From Verrucomicrobiota bacterium (GTDB lineage Bacteria; Verrucomicrobiota; Verrucomicrobiia; Chthoniobacterales; UBA6821): DNA of 64,000 nucleotides. Of the stretch, positions 44,194-52,038 are shown piece by piece; positions within the stretch are counted from its first letter, which is position 1, and the number at the start of each line of letters is the position of its first letter. A program made the position numbers and the translations under genes. The DNA lies in the NCBI GenBank assembly GCA_021413925.1, contig JAIOPL010000010.1, positions 62,001 to 126,000 of the forward strand, in the 5' to 3' direction. The notes beneath the pieces were generated by a model. The model saw only the letters and a list, made by a program, of their open reading frames with translations, did not search any database and had not been told where the DNA came from.

Positions 44194-44727
44194 ATGAATA
44201 TCAAACCTACTCAGTCCTCACCACTCCTCGCCTTCATGCGAGGGTCCTTAGCCCAAGTTGTCATCGGAGGCTCCTGCCTCGGAATGACCGCATGCGCCAG
44301 CATTGTCAGTAAGTCCTCCTACCCGGTCACCATCTCCAGTAACCCTCCCGGTGCCTGCTTCACACTCAAGAAAGCCAACGGCATGGCAATGTCGACCGGG
44401 ACTACACCGGCCACCATCATCCTCAACTCTTCCAACGGTTACTTCCAACCCGCCAAGTATGTAGTTGAGTTCAACCGCAAGGGAGTCACCCAGACAGTTC
44501 CTCTCAATGCCTCCATCTGCGGATGGTATTTCGCCAACCTCCTCTTTGGAGGACTCATCGGCCTCCTCATTGTCGATCCAGCGACTGGTGCCATGTGGCG
44601 TCTTGATGACAACGTGATCGCCACCTTCAACCAGACAGCCTCAGTGGGTCATTCCCATGGACTGAAGATCTGCACGATCGACCAGGTCCCTCTTTCCCTG
44701 AGGAAGCATCTCTTGGCTCTGAACTGA
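44194..44727 (+). CDS. Putative lipoprotein with PEGA-like domain
   Basis: Protein of 177 residues from ATG 44194, chosen for the AGGAGG upstream. A hydrophobic stretch ends with the lipobox LGMTAC, so Cys is likely lipidated. The next part (YPVTISSNPPGACFTLKKAN then STGTTPATIILNSSNGYFQP) resembles a PEGA domain, a small beta fold found in surface proteins. A second hydrophobic segment (FANLLFGGLIGLLIV) lies near residue 115. It is followed 22 nt later by the vWA protein gene, so the two may be co-transcribed. Confidence 0.75.
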   Translation: MNIKPTQSSPLLAFMRGSLAQVVIGGSCLGMTACASIVSKSSYPVTISSNPPGACFTLKKANGMAMSTGTTPATIILNSSNGYFQPAKYVVEFNRKGVTQTVPLNASICGWYFANLLFGGLIGLLIVDPATGAMWRLDDNVIATFNQTASVGHSHGLKICTIDQVPLSLRKHLLALN

Positions 44728-44749
44728 AAACCCAAAAAAACAGAATACT

Positions 44750-45394
44750 ATGAACAATCTCACAGAAATCGCGTTCATTCTCGACCGATCCGGCTCCATG
44801 CAATCGATTGCAGAAGCAGCCGTGAATAGCTTCAACGAACTTCTTGCCCGGCAGCAAGCAGAGCATGATCAGACACCGGTTAAGATGTCCCTTGTGCTCT
44901 TCAACGCCGAGTATGAAGTCCCATTTGCATCCGTGAACGCCCCAGAGCTTCCACGCCTGCATATGGCAACCTACGCACCGGATGGCGGCACCGCTCTTCT
45001 GGATGCTATTGGCCGTACCATTGACGAATTGGGCCTTCGCCTCGCCGCTATGAGCGATACGGATCGCCCGGGCAAAGTCATCCTCGCCATCATGACCGAT
45101 GGTGAGGAGAACTCCTCACGCATCTTCAACTGGGAACAGATCAGCGAAAAGATCCGTCATCAGCAGGATGTCTACAAATGGGAGTTCCTCTTCCTTGGAG
45201 CCAACCAAGATGCCATTGCAACGGCTGGCAGGATGAACATATGTGCGAGCAAATCGGCCAACTTCTATTCTACTGATGCAGGCATGCGGAAATCCATGAG
45301 GGGTGTGGAGCAGAACTTCTTCGAGACGAAACACCGTGTGAGCGAGCCAACCCCACTTTCACAGTTGGTCGAGGAGGCCGACGACAAAGAGTAA
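44750..45394 (+). CDS. Von Willebrand factor A-domain protein
   Basis: Protein of 214 residues, mostly one vWA domain. The metal-ion site is complete: DRSGSM (DxSxS, residues 11-15), a Thr in DGGTALLDAIG, and Asp in IMTDGEENSS. No signal peptide or other domain is visible, so it is probably cytoplasmic. Similar stand-alone vWA proteins occur with phage-like or tellurite-resistance modules, but no such partners are here. The leader is A-rich (acccaaaaaaacagaatactATG). Confidence 0.88.
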   Translation: MNNLTEIAFILDRSGSMQSIAEAAVNSFNELLARQQAEHDQTPVKMSLVLFNAEYEVPFASVNAPELPRLHMATYAPDGGTALLDAIGRTIDELGLRLAAMSDTDRPGKVILAIMTDGEENSSRIFNWEQISEKIRHQQDVYKWEFLFLGANQDAIATAGRMNICASKSANFYSTDAGMRKSMRGVEQNFFETKHRVSEPTPLSQLVEEADDKE

Positions 45395-45402
45395 CCCCCT
45401 AC

Positions 45403-45455
45403 AGGCCCTCGACGTTGACGTCACTTATCGCCCGCAAAGCGGTGCCGCTCCTTTC
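45403..45455 (+). repeat. Hairpin repeat with GCAAAGCGGTGCC core, copy 1
   Basis: ggccctcgacgttgacgtca is followed by cttatcgcccgcaaagcggt and gccgctcc. It is related to 46744-46790 and to the reverse-strand copies at 58768-58815 and 62018-62055. In the best copies the core forms a stem GGCAC-TTTGC with GCAAAG-GTGCC. The surrounding gap 45395-45540 has no gene. Confidence 0.6.
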
Positions 45456-45540
45456 GTGCGCAGATTGACTCTCTTCTGATGCGGGGGAGGAGAGAAATCT
45501 TTTAGCTGTAGATGGGAGGGGTTTCTGTCAGAATATCACC

Positions 45541-45789
45541 ATGAGCATTAAGTCCATGGGTTCTCCTTTGGCGGGCAAAAAAGTTACCCTCGTGAAGAGG
45601 GAGGTATCGATTCTCCGCTCTAATGCAATTGTGTCTCTCGAGGGCTATAAGCCGACAAAACTTGATCGAGAGTTAGATCGACAGTTTATTTCAGGTCGTA
45701 TCACCCGTTCTCAGGCAATTGCCCGTATCAATAGGGAAGCACGGCTTCTAGCCAAGAAGTCTAAGGTTAGGGTGCTCGTTACTGCGTGA
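45541..45789 (+). CDS. VbhA-like orphan antitoxin
   Basis: Protein of 82 residues. The central part SNAIVSLEGYKPTKLDREL followed by ISGRITRSQAIARINRE resembles VbhA-type antitoxins that block Fic toxins: an inhibitory helix ending in EG, then a Pro-containing turn and a G-x-I-T/S-x-x-E/Q-A-I helix. The inhibitory motif (S/T)xxxEG is imperfect here because Ile takes the first position. No fic gene follows; the next gene is on the other strand. It is either an orphan or acts on a toxin elsewhere. The family call is inference. Confidence 0.55.
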   Translation: MSIKSMGSPLAGKKVTLVKREVSILRSNAIVSLEGYKPTKLDRELDRQFISGRITRSQAIARINREARLLAKKSKVRVLVTA

Positions 45790-45823
45790 TGGCAGCTTAT
45801 GGTCCGCAAGGGTTACCGGATCC

Positions 45824-46009
45824 CTATGCGTAGGCGATCGAGGCGCGGATATCCTCGGCCTCGAGATCGGGAAAATCCCTCAGGATCTCCTCTTGAGAGG
45901 CACCTCCAGCCAGCATCTCCAGAACATCCTTCACGCGGATACGCATTCCCCTGATGCAGGGACGGCCTCCGCACTGGGCGGGATTGAGAGTAATGCACTC
46001 CATGCACAT
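45824..46009 (-). CDS. Solitary DUF433 protein
   Basis: Protein of about 61 residues from ATG 46009; an ATG at 46003 and an upstream in-frame start at 46048 are also possible. The core (ITLNPAQCGGRPCIRGMRIR then VKDVLEMLAGGASQEEIL and FPDLEAEDIRASIAYA) is a full DUF433 domain. The DUF5615 partner expected just downstream on the minus strand is absent; that place is occupied by the convergent VbhA-like gene. It may be an orphan antitoxin, comparable to the paired copy at 39948-40193. Confidence 0.8.
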   Translation of the reverse strand: MCMECITLNPAQCGGRPCIRGMRIRVKDVLEMLAGGASQEEILRDFPDLEAEDIRASIAYA

Positions 46010-46147
46010 ACCAGTACTCTTGCATGCCGCACCAGTCAACCTCGGCAAGCTTTACAGCTATTAGGCCAACGGCCTTTTGTATGCAGGATGAGGCCCAGAC
46101 GAACTTGCCGGTTGAAACAAGGTCTTTAATCGCTTATTGAAGGGTTC

Positions 46148-46339
46148 ATGAAAGCGACTGGATTCACTTATTGGGAGTCGGACGGGCATTGGGTTGGATA
46201 CCTTGACCAATACCCCGACTACATCACCCAAGGAGAGAGTCTGGAGGATCTCAAGGAACATCTCGCCGATCTCTACAAGGATCTTACTTCAGGAGAGATC
46301 CCGCACGTTCTTCACCACGCAGAGTTGGAGCTCGCGTGA
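46148..46339 (+). CDS. hicB: HicB-like antitoxin
   Basis: Protein of 63 residues. FTYWESDGHWVGYLDQYPDY then ITQGESLEDLKEHLADLYKD is the short HicB fold that covers the HicA toxin. No DNA-binding domain is present, so it is the minimal form. The hicA start (GTG) overlaps the stop by 4 nt (GTGA), the usual arrangement. Because hicA is broken, this gene is probably a leftover or acts on a HicA encoded elsewhere. Confidence 0.82.
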   Translation: MKATGFTYWESDGHWVGYLDQYPDYITQGESLEDLKEHLADLYKDLTSGEIPHVLHHAELELA

Positions 46340-46608
46340 AGCGCAGGGATCTCGTCCGGGCGGTTGAAAAGGTGCGTGGGAACGCAGCTTAGTCATACCG
46401 AAGGTAGTCCGAGCATTGCTCGGATGCCTGATCGGGGACGATCGGCAGACAACTAGCTGGTGCCGTCTTCATTCGGCATGGGGGTAAGCACGACTGGTAT
46501 CAGAATCCGGCAACAGGGATCAGTCAGCCGATTCCCAGGCATACGGAGATTAATGAATTCCTAGCCCGAAGCATCCTTCGCAAGCTTGGCGGTGAGAGTA
46601 AGAAGTAA
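46336..46608 (+). pseudogene. hicA: hicA toxin gene interrupted by an 84-nt repeat insertion
   Basis: The first 12 codons (VKRRDLVRAVEK, 46336-46371) and the rest (AGAVFIRHGGKHDWYQNP, then PIPRHTEINEFLARSILRKL, from 46456) together form a normal 62-residue HicA, including the catalytic-His block GGKHDW. Between them lie 84 nt that carry in-frame stops (TAG at 46390-46392 and TGA at 46429-46431). Removing exactly those 84 nt restores the frame. No start codon follows the last stop before the conserved part, so the toxin should be inactive. Confidence 0.8.
46372..46455 (+). repeat. 84-nt insertion in hicA with a 62-nt repeated core
   Basis: The core 46388-46449 (cttagtcataccgaaggtag, then tccgagcattgctcgg, atgcctgatcgggg, ending atcggcaga) aligns with the reverse strand of 47678-47740 at about 84% identity with one gap. 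It contains a perfect hairpin CCGAGC-att-GCTCGG (46412-46426). It has no coding capacity, so it looks like a small non-autonomous repetitive element. Target duplications were not obvious. Confidence 0.75.
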
Positions 46609-46743
46609 GGATTTTACGCTGCGTCTCCCCGCTGGCCCCCAACAGCCCTCGACGCTAGACCCCTCGACCCTCGACTTCAGTCTCCCTGCAAAAAGCCCAA
46701 TAGCCTAATAGCCTAATAGCCTAATAGTCCTCAGCTTTCCTGA

Positions 46744-46990
46744 GCCCTCGACATTGACGGCACTTTACGCCCGCAAAGCGGTGCCGCCCCGTTGGGGCTA
46801 CGACTGCGTCGTAGTCTTCCGCGCTCCATCCGTGAAGCTTGGTTCGACCCATCGACGCTCGACTTCAGCCTCTACCTTGCAACTTTCCAACGTTTTACTT
46901 TTTAACCGCGCCTCAAGCGCCTCCCCATCTCCCATATCCCATATCCCATATCCGCGCCGTAGGCGCTTCATCCCATTCCCTTTATCTCTG
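46744..46990 (+). repeat. Composite intergenic repeat downstream of the ParE-like toxin gene
   Basis: Three modules follow each other. First, ccctcgacattgacggcact with the GCAAAGCGGTGCC hairpin. Second, a CTACGAC-tgc-GTCGTAG hairpin (46798-46814) and gcgctccatccgtgaagctt. Third, catcgacgctcgacttcagc leading to ctaccttgcaactttccaac and a GCGCC-gta-GGCGC hairpin. The first two modules match the reverse strand of 61925-62050; the third matches 47526-47651. The stretch 46609-46743 before it is low-complexity (cctaatag units). No gene lies in 46609-47005. Confidence 0.7.
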
Positions 46991-47005
46991 TGAAACTGAT
47001 CCTCT

Positions 47006-47281
47006 CTATTTCCCTGAAATCAGGCGATCGTAGTCGGAGTGATGCCCGATCCAGAACCATTGCAGCCCGTCCGGATGATTCGTCGCCAGGGCCCGGTAGT
47101 GAAGCCCTACTCTTACCGAATGGAGCAGTCCGATCTTCTTCAATCGGAGAGAGGGATGTGAGGGGTCGGACTTCAGCATGGCGAAGTTCTTGTCCGCCAG
47201 TTCACGGACAGCGTCAGGCAGTCGGTTGTAGGCCGCCCAGAAATCCGGGTCTGCAAAATGTTTCAACAACAGCGGGTTCAA
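47006..47281 (-). CDS. ParE/RelE-fold toxin
   Basis: Protein of 91 residues. The pattern HFADPDFWAAYNRLPDAVRE, then DKNFAMLKSDPSHPSLRLKK and VRVGLHYRALATN, ending WFWIGHHSDYDRLI, is typical of a RelE/ParE-like family with an H-x-x-Y-D motif near the C-terminus. Targets are mRNA on the ribosome or DNA gyrase; which one cannot be said. The start overlaps the antitoxin stop by 4 nt. The pair sits between two long, near-identical direct repeats. Confidence 0.85.
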   Translation of the reverse strand: MNPLLLKHFADPDFWAAYNRLPDAVRELADKNFAMLKSDPSHPSLRLKKIGLLHSVRVGLHYRALATNHPDGLQWFWIGHHSDYDRLISGK

Positions 47282-47475
47282 AGCGGGGTACAGCGACCCG
47301 CTTCGCGATGTTCTCCGGCTCGCTCCAACGCCTCATTTAGGCGTCCGGCTTTGGCATCGCGCTCGATTTGCCGATCCCACTGATCGGCGACAAACTCCTC
47401 AAACCACTGCGAAAAGACAGAAAGCTCCTGAGACGAGAGTTTCGCCACGGCGGTCTCGATTTCCTGAATGCTCAT
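47278..47475 (-). CDS. Antitoxin of the ParE/RelE-like pair
   Basis: Protein of 65 residues: SIQEIETAVAKLSSQELSVF, then QWFEEFVADQWDRQIERDAK, ending EHREAGRCTPL. This is a small helical antitoxin type often found directly before RelE/ParE-like genes, with the conserved WDxQIExD centre. No clear DNA-binding domain is present. It overlaps the toxin by 4 nt. Confidence 0.82.
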   Translation of the reverse strand: MSIQEIETAVAKLSSQELSVFSQWFEEFVADQWDRQIERDAKAGRLNEALERAGEHREAGRCTPL

Positions 47476-47516
47476 ATCTCATCATTACTCCTGCATCCCA
47501 CATCAGTCAACCTCGG

Positions 47517-47660
47517 CCAGGCCTCCGAAAGCCCTCGACGCTCGACTTCAGCCTCTACCTTGCAACTTTCCAACGTTTTACCTTTCAACTGCCCCTCTGG
47601 CGCCTCCCCATCTCCCATCTCCCATATCCCATATCCGCGCCTCTGGCGCTTAATACCCTA
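47517..47660 (+). repeat. Direct repeat upstream of the ParE-like pair, matching 46840-46975
   Basis: The stretch ccctcgacgctcgacttcag, then cctctaccttgcaactttcc, aacgttttac, the runs of cccat(at/ct) and a GCGCC-tct-GGCGC hairpin match 46856-46975 closely over about 125 nt. The two copies point the same way and enclose the toxin-antitoxin pair. The next bases (47661-47902) hold a second repeat type and no gene. Confidence 0.7.
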
Positions 47661-47677
47661 TCGCCTTTCGCCTTTTA

Positions 47678-47740
47678 TCTGCCGGTCATCCCCGACCAGG
47701 CATCCTCGCAAAAACTCGGACTACCTACGGTATGATTAAG
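47678..47740 (-). repeat. Second copy of the hicA-interrupting element core
   Basis: Read on the minus strand it is cttaatcataccgtaggtag followed by tccgagtttttgcgaggatg and cctggtcggggatgaccggc. It differs from the hicA insert at nine positions plus one gap. The central hairpin is lost in this copy. A related CTACC-tgc-GGTAG hairpin lies downstream at 47788-47800. Confidence 0.7.
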
Positions 47741-47861
47741 CCTCGTTTGATTCGCTCGCTCCCGCGAGTCTTACCCCTGTCGGGGCTACCTGCGGTAGTC
47801 TATCTCCTGCTTCCAAGCATTCGATTCCACGAGCCTTTTGCCTAACCACCTTTCTTAAAAG

Positions 47862-47879
47862 CTAGGACACTCAGTGTCT
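47862..47879 (+). promoter_or_regulatory. CTAGGAC element, copy 3
   Basis: CTAGGACACTCAGTGTCT, 41 nt before the ATG of the NPY-repeat protein at 47903. A TAGGCT hexamer starts 29 nt after the element start and ends 6 nt before the ATG, so a transcript from here would be nearly leaderless. Confidence 0.65.
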
Positions 47880-47902
47880 TGATCGGGTGGTAGGCTCTGT
47901 CC

Positions 47903-48334
47903 ATGAAACTACTCCTGACTCTCCTTGCCATTTCAGCATCTCTCCACGCCCAGGACTACTTGGGCCAGCTCAGTGCTAATCCCTATACCCCAGACTCCAC
48001 GGCAAATCCCTACGGCCAGTACGGCAGCCCGTACGGTCCGAACAGCATCAATAATCCCTACGGCGCCTATGGGAGTCCCTACTCCTCCACTAGCGTGAAC
48101 AATCCCTACACCACCGATGCTCCTCGGATCATCGCTCCGGATGGCACCTATCTGGGAAAGCTGAGTGCCAATCCCTACGCTCCTGATTCTACGGCCAATC
48201 CCTACGGTCAGTACGGAAGTCCTTACGCCCCAAACAGCATCAACAACCCTTATGGTCCCAACGGAAGCCCTTATTCCCCAACCAGCGCAAGAAACCCTTA
48301 CGCACCAAAGGGACCAGTCATCGTCCATCCCTAA
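47903..48334 (+). CDS. Secreted NPY-repeat protein
   Basis: Protein of 143 residues with a signal peptide (MKLLLTLLAISASLHAQ). The mature part is built of repeats around NPYGQYGSPYGPNSINNPYG and a longer unit that begins YLGKLSANPYAPDS or the like, present twice. It is rich in Asn, Pro, Tyr, Gly and Ser and has no charged core. Such repeats occur in exported proteins of unknown function in many bacteria. It is likely extracellular or surface-bound. It is preceded by the CTAGGAC element. Confidence 0.78.
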   Translation: MKLLLTLLAISASLHAQDYLGQLSANPYTPDSTANPYGQYGSPYGPNSINNPYGAYGSPYSSTSVNNPYTTDAPRIIAPDGTYLGKLSANPYAPDSTANPYGQYGSPYAPNSINNPYGPNGSPYSPTSARNPYAPKGPVIVHP

Positions 48335-48438
48335 TAACGTTCCCACTTAACCCAATGGGGCTGAACGCGCCGACTTCTGTATGAATCCCCATTACCCATA
48401 TCCTATCTCCCATACCCGCGCCTTAAGCGCTTAATCCT

Positions 48439-49050
48439 ATGGGCTTCTTCCGTTTTCGTCGCAGCATCAAGCTTTTCCCTGGGGTTCATTGGAACTTCGG
48501 GAAGAAGAGTACCTCCCTGAGTATTGGGGGGAGGGGAGCCCACTACACCATGGGAACCTCGGGCAGTAGATTTACGGCCGGTATTCCCGGGACAGGACTC
48601 TCCTACACCGACATCCACAGCAGTCATTCACGAGTTAGAGCCCGTCACCCTCGTATTCCAGAGCCATCTGAGGAATGGATCCGGAACAACCGGATTAACG
48701 TTAATATCCACACCGAAGACCGTAAGCCAGGAGAGCCACCAATCCGTCCTGACCAACTCGATACCATCAAGTCGATCCTTCCTGACTTCGACCTCAGTAA
48801 GGTGACTGATTACGGAGAGGTTCAGGCCGACAGCTTCATCGAGCAACTTCGCTACCAGCAGAAGGAGGCCTCCAAGACCCTCCTCAAGCAGTTCTACGCT
48901 GGCCACGGTCACGCCATCCCGAATGATTTCATCGACCACTGCTACGACAACCCCGATCAACCGTATCGAGCTCGGAAAAAGTGGGGGTGCGGGAACTGGT
49001 TCGTAATAGGGATCGCCCTCTGGGTGTTGATCTCCCTCCTGCGCAAATGA
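48439..49050 (+). CDS. DUF4236-domain membrane protein
   Basis: Protein of 203 residues. The N-terminus (MGFFRFRRSIKLFPGVHWNF, then SLSIGGRGAHYTMGTSGSRF and AGIPGTGLSYT) is the DUF4236 domain. The middle is charged and soluble, with a 60-residue helical part. The C-terminus ends in a short hydrophobic segment (WFVIGIALWVLISLL) that may anchor it. The function of DUF4236 is unknown. The ATG directly follows a gcgcttaatcct repeat end. It overlaps a small HTH-like frame by 4 nt (ATGA). Confidence 0.82.
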   Translation: MGFFRFRRSIKLFPGVHWNFGKKSTSLSIGGRGAHYTMGTSGSRFTAGIPGTGLSYTDIHSSHSRVRARHPRIPEPSEEWIRNNRINVNIHTEDRKPGEPPIRPDQLDTIKSILPDFDLSKVTDYGEVQADSFIEQLRYQQKEASKTLLKQFYAGHGHAIPNDFIDHCYDNPDQPYRARKKWGCGNWFVIGIALWVLISLLRK

Positions 49051-49247
49051 ACCAGCTTGAACTAGCAGAGAAGCTCGGCAGGCCTGCTCTCTGGATTAAT
49101 CGGATGCGGAAGCTTTGCAAACTGGGTTTGCTGAAGGACTCGGGATATCGGCGTAGAGCTGTGTTGCCCTGCGCTCGGAGTAGCTCGCTACACCTTCCCT
49201 TGGCCGCCTTGCTCTCCATCCGATTTTCCGAATCATGGCTGAAATGA
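49047..49247 (+). CDS. Small helix-turn-helix-like protein, possibly degraded
   Basis: A frame of 66 codons whose ATG overlaps the DUF4236 stop (ATGA). The first 40 residues (NQLELAEKLGRPALWINRMR, then KLCKLGLLKDSGYRRR) look like a winged-helix start: the LELAEKLGR helix and the turn. After residue 40 the sequence becomes unlike a protein domain (CARSSSLHLPLAA), so a frameshift or decay is possible. Alternatively it is only a coupled short gene of unknown role. Confidence 0.4.
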   Translation: MNQLELAEKLGRPALWINRMRKLCKLGLLKDSGYRRRAVLPCARSSSLHLPLAALLSIRFSESWLK

Positions 49248-49305
49248 ACCGAATCAACTCGTCAGGGCACTATCTGTGCGTTACATGTAATACACCGTTT
49301 TTTAT

Positions 49306-52038
49306 ATGGCCGTTCACCCTGAATTCCCCAGTTCACCGTTTGCACCGCTGATTCCTGAGCAGCGGTGGTTTCCGGCTGATGAGGCGATGCGGAGCACCGC
49401 CTATGAGAAGCTCCTCCCTCCTCTTGTTGCGAGCATTAGGAAGGAAGTCTTTGCATGGCGCGAAAGTGACTACAAAGGGGCTTCCCCGACCTCCATTGCA
49501 CTTCTCAGACATTGGTTTGAAACAGACCATCTCCTGGAGAACGCCAACGGAACACTTTCAACCTTCCGCTACTACTACGCTCAGAGAGAAGCGGTTGAGA
49601 CTGTGATTTGGCTTTATGAAGTCCGAAAGTCAAGGGACAAATACGACCTGATTCGTTTTGACGCATCGGGAGCGGTCTCTCCCGGAATGTTTCCTGAGGA
49701 TTGGCCCCGTTATGTCTCCAAGCTCGCAACTGGGGCTGGGAAAACGAAGGTGCTCTCCCTCCTGATTGCTTGGAGCTACTTCCACAAGCTCTATGAGCCC
49801 GATTCGGCCCTCGCCCGGAACTTCCTTGTCATTGCACCCAACATCATCGTCCTTGACCGTCTCCGCACAGATTTCGAGGGGTTGAAGATATTCTTCAATG
49901 ACCCGATTCTTCCTCCGAATGGACTCGATGGGAAAAACTGGCGGGATGATTTTCAGATCACTCTCCACATTCAGGATGATGTTCGCATTGTCAGACCCAC
50001 AGGCAATTTCTTCCTGACCAATATTCACCGCGTTTTCCTTGGCGATGTTCAGGAGCCGACCCTAGAGGATGATGACCTTCGTAATTACTTTTTCGATGAT
50101 GCTTTCGGTCCCAAGCCAGTCGGCAAAACCACGCATTCCAAGACTGACCTTGGCGAAATCATTCGCGAAATCGAGGAGCTGGCCGTCTTCAATGACGAGG
50201 CTCACCACATCCATGACCCCCGGATGGCATGGTTTAAATCCATCCAAAACATCCACCATAGGATGCTTCAGAAAGAGAGCCGTCTCTCTCTTCAAGTTGA
50301 TGTCACGGCAACGCCGCGCCATGACAATGGCGCAATCTTTGTTCAGACAGTCTCAGACTACCCACTGGTCGAAGCCATTCATCAGAATGTCGTCAAGCAT
50401 CCTGTCCTTCCCGATGCGGTTAGTAGGGCCAAGCTCCATGATAAGAAGAGCTCTATCTTCACGGAAAAATACGACGACTATTTGAAGCTGGGCGTCGAGG
50501 AATGGAAAAAGAGTTATGCCGAGCACCAGCAGCTAGGAAAAAAGGCTGTCCTCTTCGTCATGGTGGATGACACTAAGAATTGTGATGAGGTAGGGGAGTA
50601 TCTTCAGAAGATTTGCCCGGAGCTTGAGGGGGGCGTCTTGGTGATTCACACCAAGAACAATGGAGAAATTTCCGAGGCTTCAAGCGGCAAGAACAAGGAG
50701 GAACTCGAAAAACTCCGCAAGGAATCCAACGCGATTGATTCTCCAAAATCCCCTTACAAGGCCATCGTCTCCGTCCTGATGCTCAAAGAGGGCTGGGATG
50801 TTCGCAATGTCACCGTTATTTGCGGACTCCGTGCCTACGCCGCAAAGTCGAATATCCTTCCAGAGCAGACACTGGGCCGTGGACTTCGACGCATGTATTT
50901 CGGGAATGAAGCCGTGAGTGAGACGGTTTCCGTTCTTGGTACTCCGGCTTTCATGCAGTTTGTGGAATCCATCCAGAGTGAGGGCGTCACCTTCGAGCGT
51001 GTTCCCATGGGAGCAGGAGCCCAGAGACAAGATTCCATCGTTGTTGAGGTTGATTCTGAAAACGAGGAGAAGAACCTTGATGCCCTCGACATTTCTCTGC
51101 CGAAGCTCACCCGCCGTTATCAGCGTGAGTTTAAGAACCTAGCGAGAATCGACCCCGCCGCCTTTGGAAATCCGCGCATCCCAGTAAAGCCATTCACCCC
51201 TGAGCAGACCCGTGACATCGTTTTCAAGACGATGCTCGATGCCGAAGTTCACCACACCATTCGTATGGATGGTTCCGGCCCTGCTGATTTTCGCTCTGTT
51301 GTTGCTTTCTTCGCTCGCCAGCTCCTCAACGACCTTCGCCTCGTTGGTGGCTACGACATCCTCTATGGAAAGGTGAAAACCTTCATGTCGGACTATCTCT
51401 TTGAAGGCTCACCCCATGGCAGCGTCGATCTCGAAGACGCGGTGATTCTTCGGAATCTCTCCGAACCTGAAGCCGGAAAGATTCTTTATGACTCCTTCAA
51501 GAAGGCCATCAATGCGCTGACGATTCAGGAGACAGGGACAACTCGCATTGAGGATAGAATCCGTCTCAAAGAAACCCGCCCCTTCCGCACCGACTACCGA
51601 GCACATATCAATGCGACCAAGAGCATCTTCAACAAAGTTGTTGGAGAACCTCACTCGGGAGGCTTCGAGCTTCGTTTTGCGTCATTCTTGGAAAACGCTT
51701 ACGATGTTCAAGCGTTCGCCAAAAACTACATGGCTGTCGGCTTCAAACTCGATTATGTCCGCGCAAACGGCGACCTCTCCAACTACATCCCCGACTTCAT
51801 TGTTCGTACGACGGATGGCACGATTTGGATTGCAGAAACCAAAGGCCGAGCCGAGCTCGACCTTCCGCAGAAGATGGCCCGCCTAAAACAATGGTGCGAG
51901 GATGCGAGCAACGCTGAGAAAGAGGAAGGGGCCACTCAACGCTACGATTTCGTGTTTGTGGACCAGAGCGGATTTGAGACCCACCTGCCAAAGAGCTTCG
52001 CATCTTTGGCAACCAGCTTCACGGAATTCAAATCATGA
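49306..52038 (+). CDS. res: Type III-like restriction enzyme subunit Res (helicase-nuclease)
   Basis: Protein of 910 residues. A superfamily 2 helicase has Walker A ATGAGKT near residues 142-148, the DEAH box (FNDEAHHIHD) near 297, VTATPR, and motif VI QTLGRGLRRM. The C-terminal part has a PD-(D/E)xK nuclease: IPDFIVRTTDGTIWIAETKG, near residues 828-845. This is the layout of Res subunits of Type III systems, which cut only when complexed with Mod. It starts an island of five genes and overlaps the next gene by 4 nt. The mod gene comes third, unlike the usual mod-res order. Confidence 0.88.
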   Translation: MAVHPEFPSSPFAPLIPEQRWFPADEAMRSTAYEKLLPPLVASIRKEVFAWRESDYKGASPTSIALLRHWFETDHLLENANGTLSTFRYYYAQREAVETVIWLYEVRKSRDKYDLIRFDASGAVSPGMFPEDWPRYVSKLATGAGKTKVLSLLIAWSYFHKLYEPDSALARNFLVIAPNIIVLDRLRTDFEGLKIFFNDPILPPNGLDGKNWRDDFQITLHIQDDVRIVRPTGNFFLTNIHRVFLGDVQEPTLEDDDLRNYFFDDAFGPKPVGKTTHSKTDLGEIIREIEELAVFNDEAHHIHDPRMAWFKSIQNIHHRMLQKESRLSLQVDVTATPRHDNGAIFVQTVSDYPLVEAIHQNVVKHPVLPDAVSRAKLHDKKSSIFTEKYDDYLKLGVEEWKKSYAEHQQLGKKAVLFVMVDDTKNCDEVGEYLQKICPELEGGVLVIHTKNNGEISEASSGKNKEELEKLRKESNAIDSPKSPYKAIVSVLMLKEGWDVRNVTVICGLRAYAAKSNILPEQTLGRGLRRMYFGNEAVSETVSVLGTPAFMQFVESIQSEGVTFERVPMGAGAQRQDSIVVEVDSENEEKNLDALDISLPKLTRRYQREFKNLARIDPAAFGNPRIPVKPFTPEQTRDIVFKTMLDAEVHHTIRMDGSGPADFRSVVAFFARQLLNDLRLVGGYDILYGKVKTFMSDYLFEGSPHGSVDLEDAVILRNLSEPEAGKILYDSFKKAINALTIQETGTTRIEDRIRLKETRPFRTDYRAHINATKSIFNKVVGEPHSGGFELRFASFLENAYDVQAFAKNYMAVGFKLDYVRANGDLSNYIPDFIVRTTDGTIWIAETKGRAELDLPQKMARLKQWCEDASNAEKEEGATQRYDFVFVDQSGFETHLPKSFASLATSFTEFKS

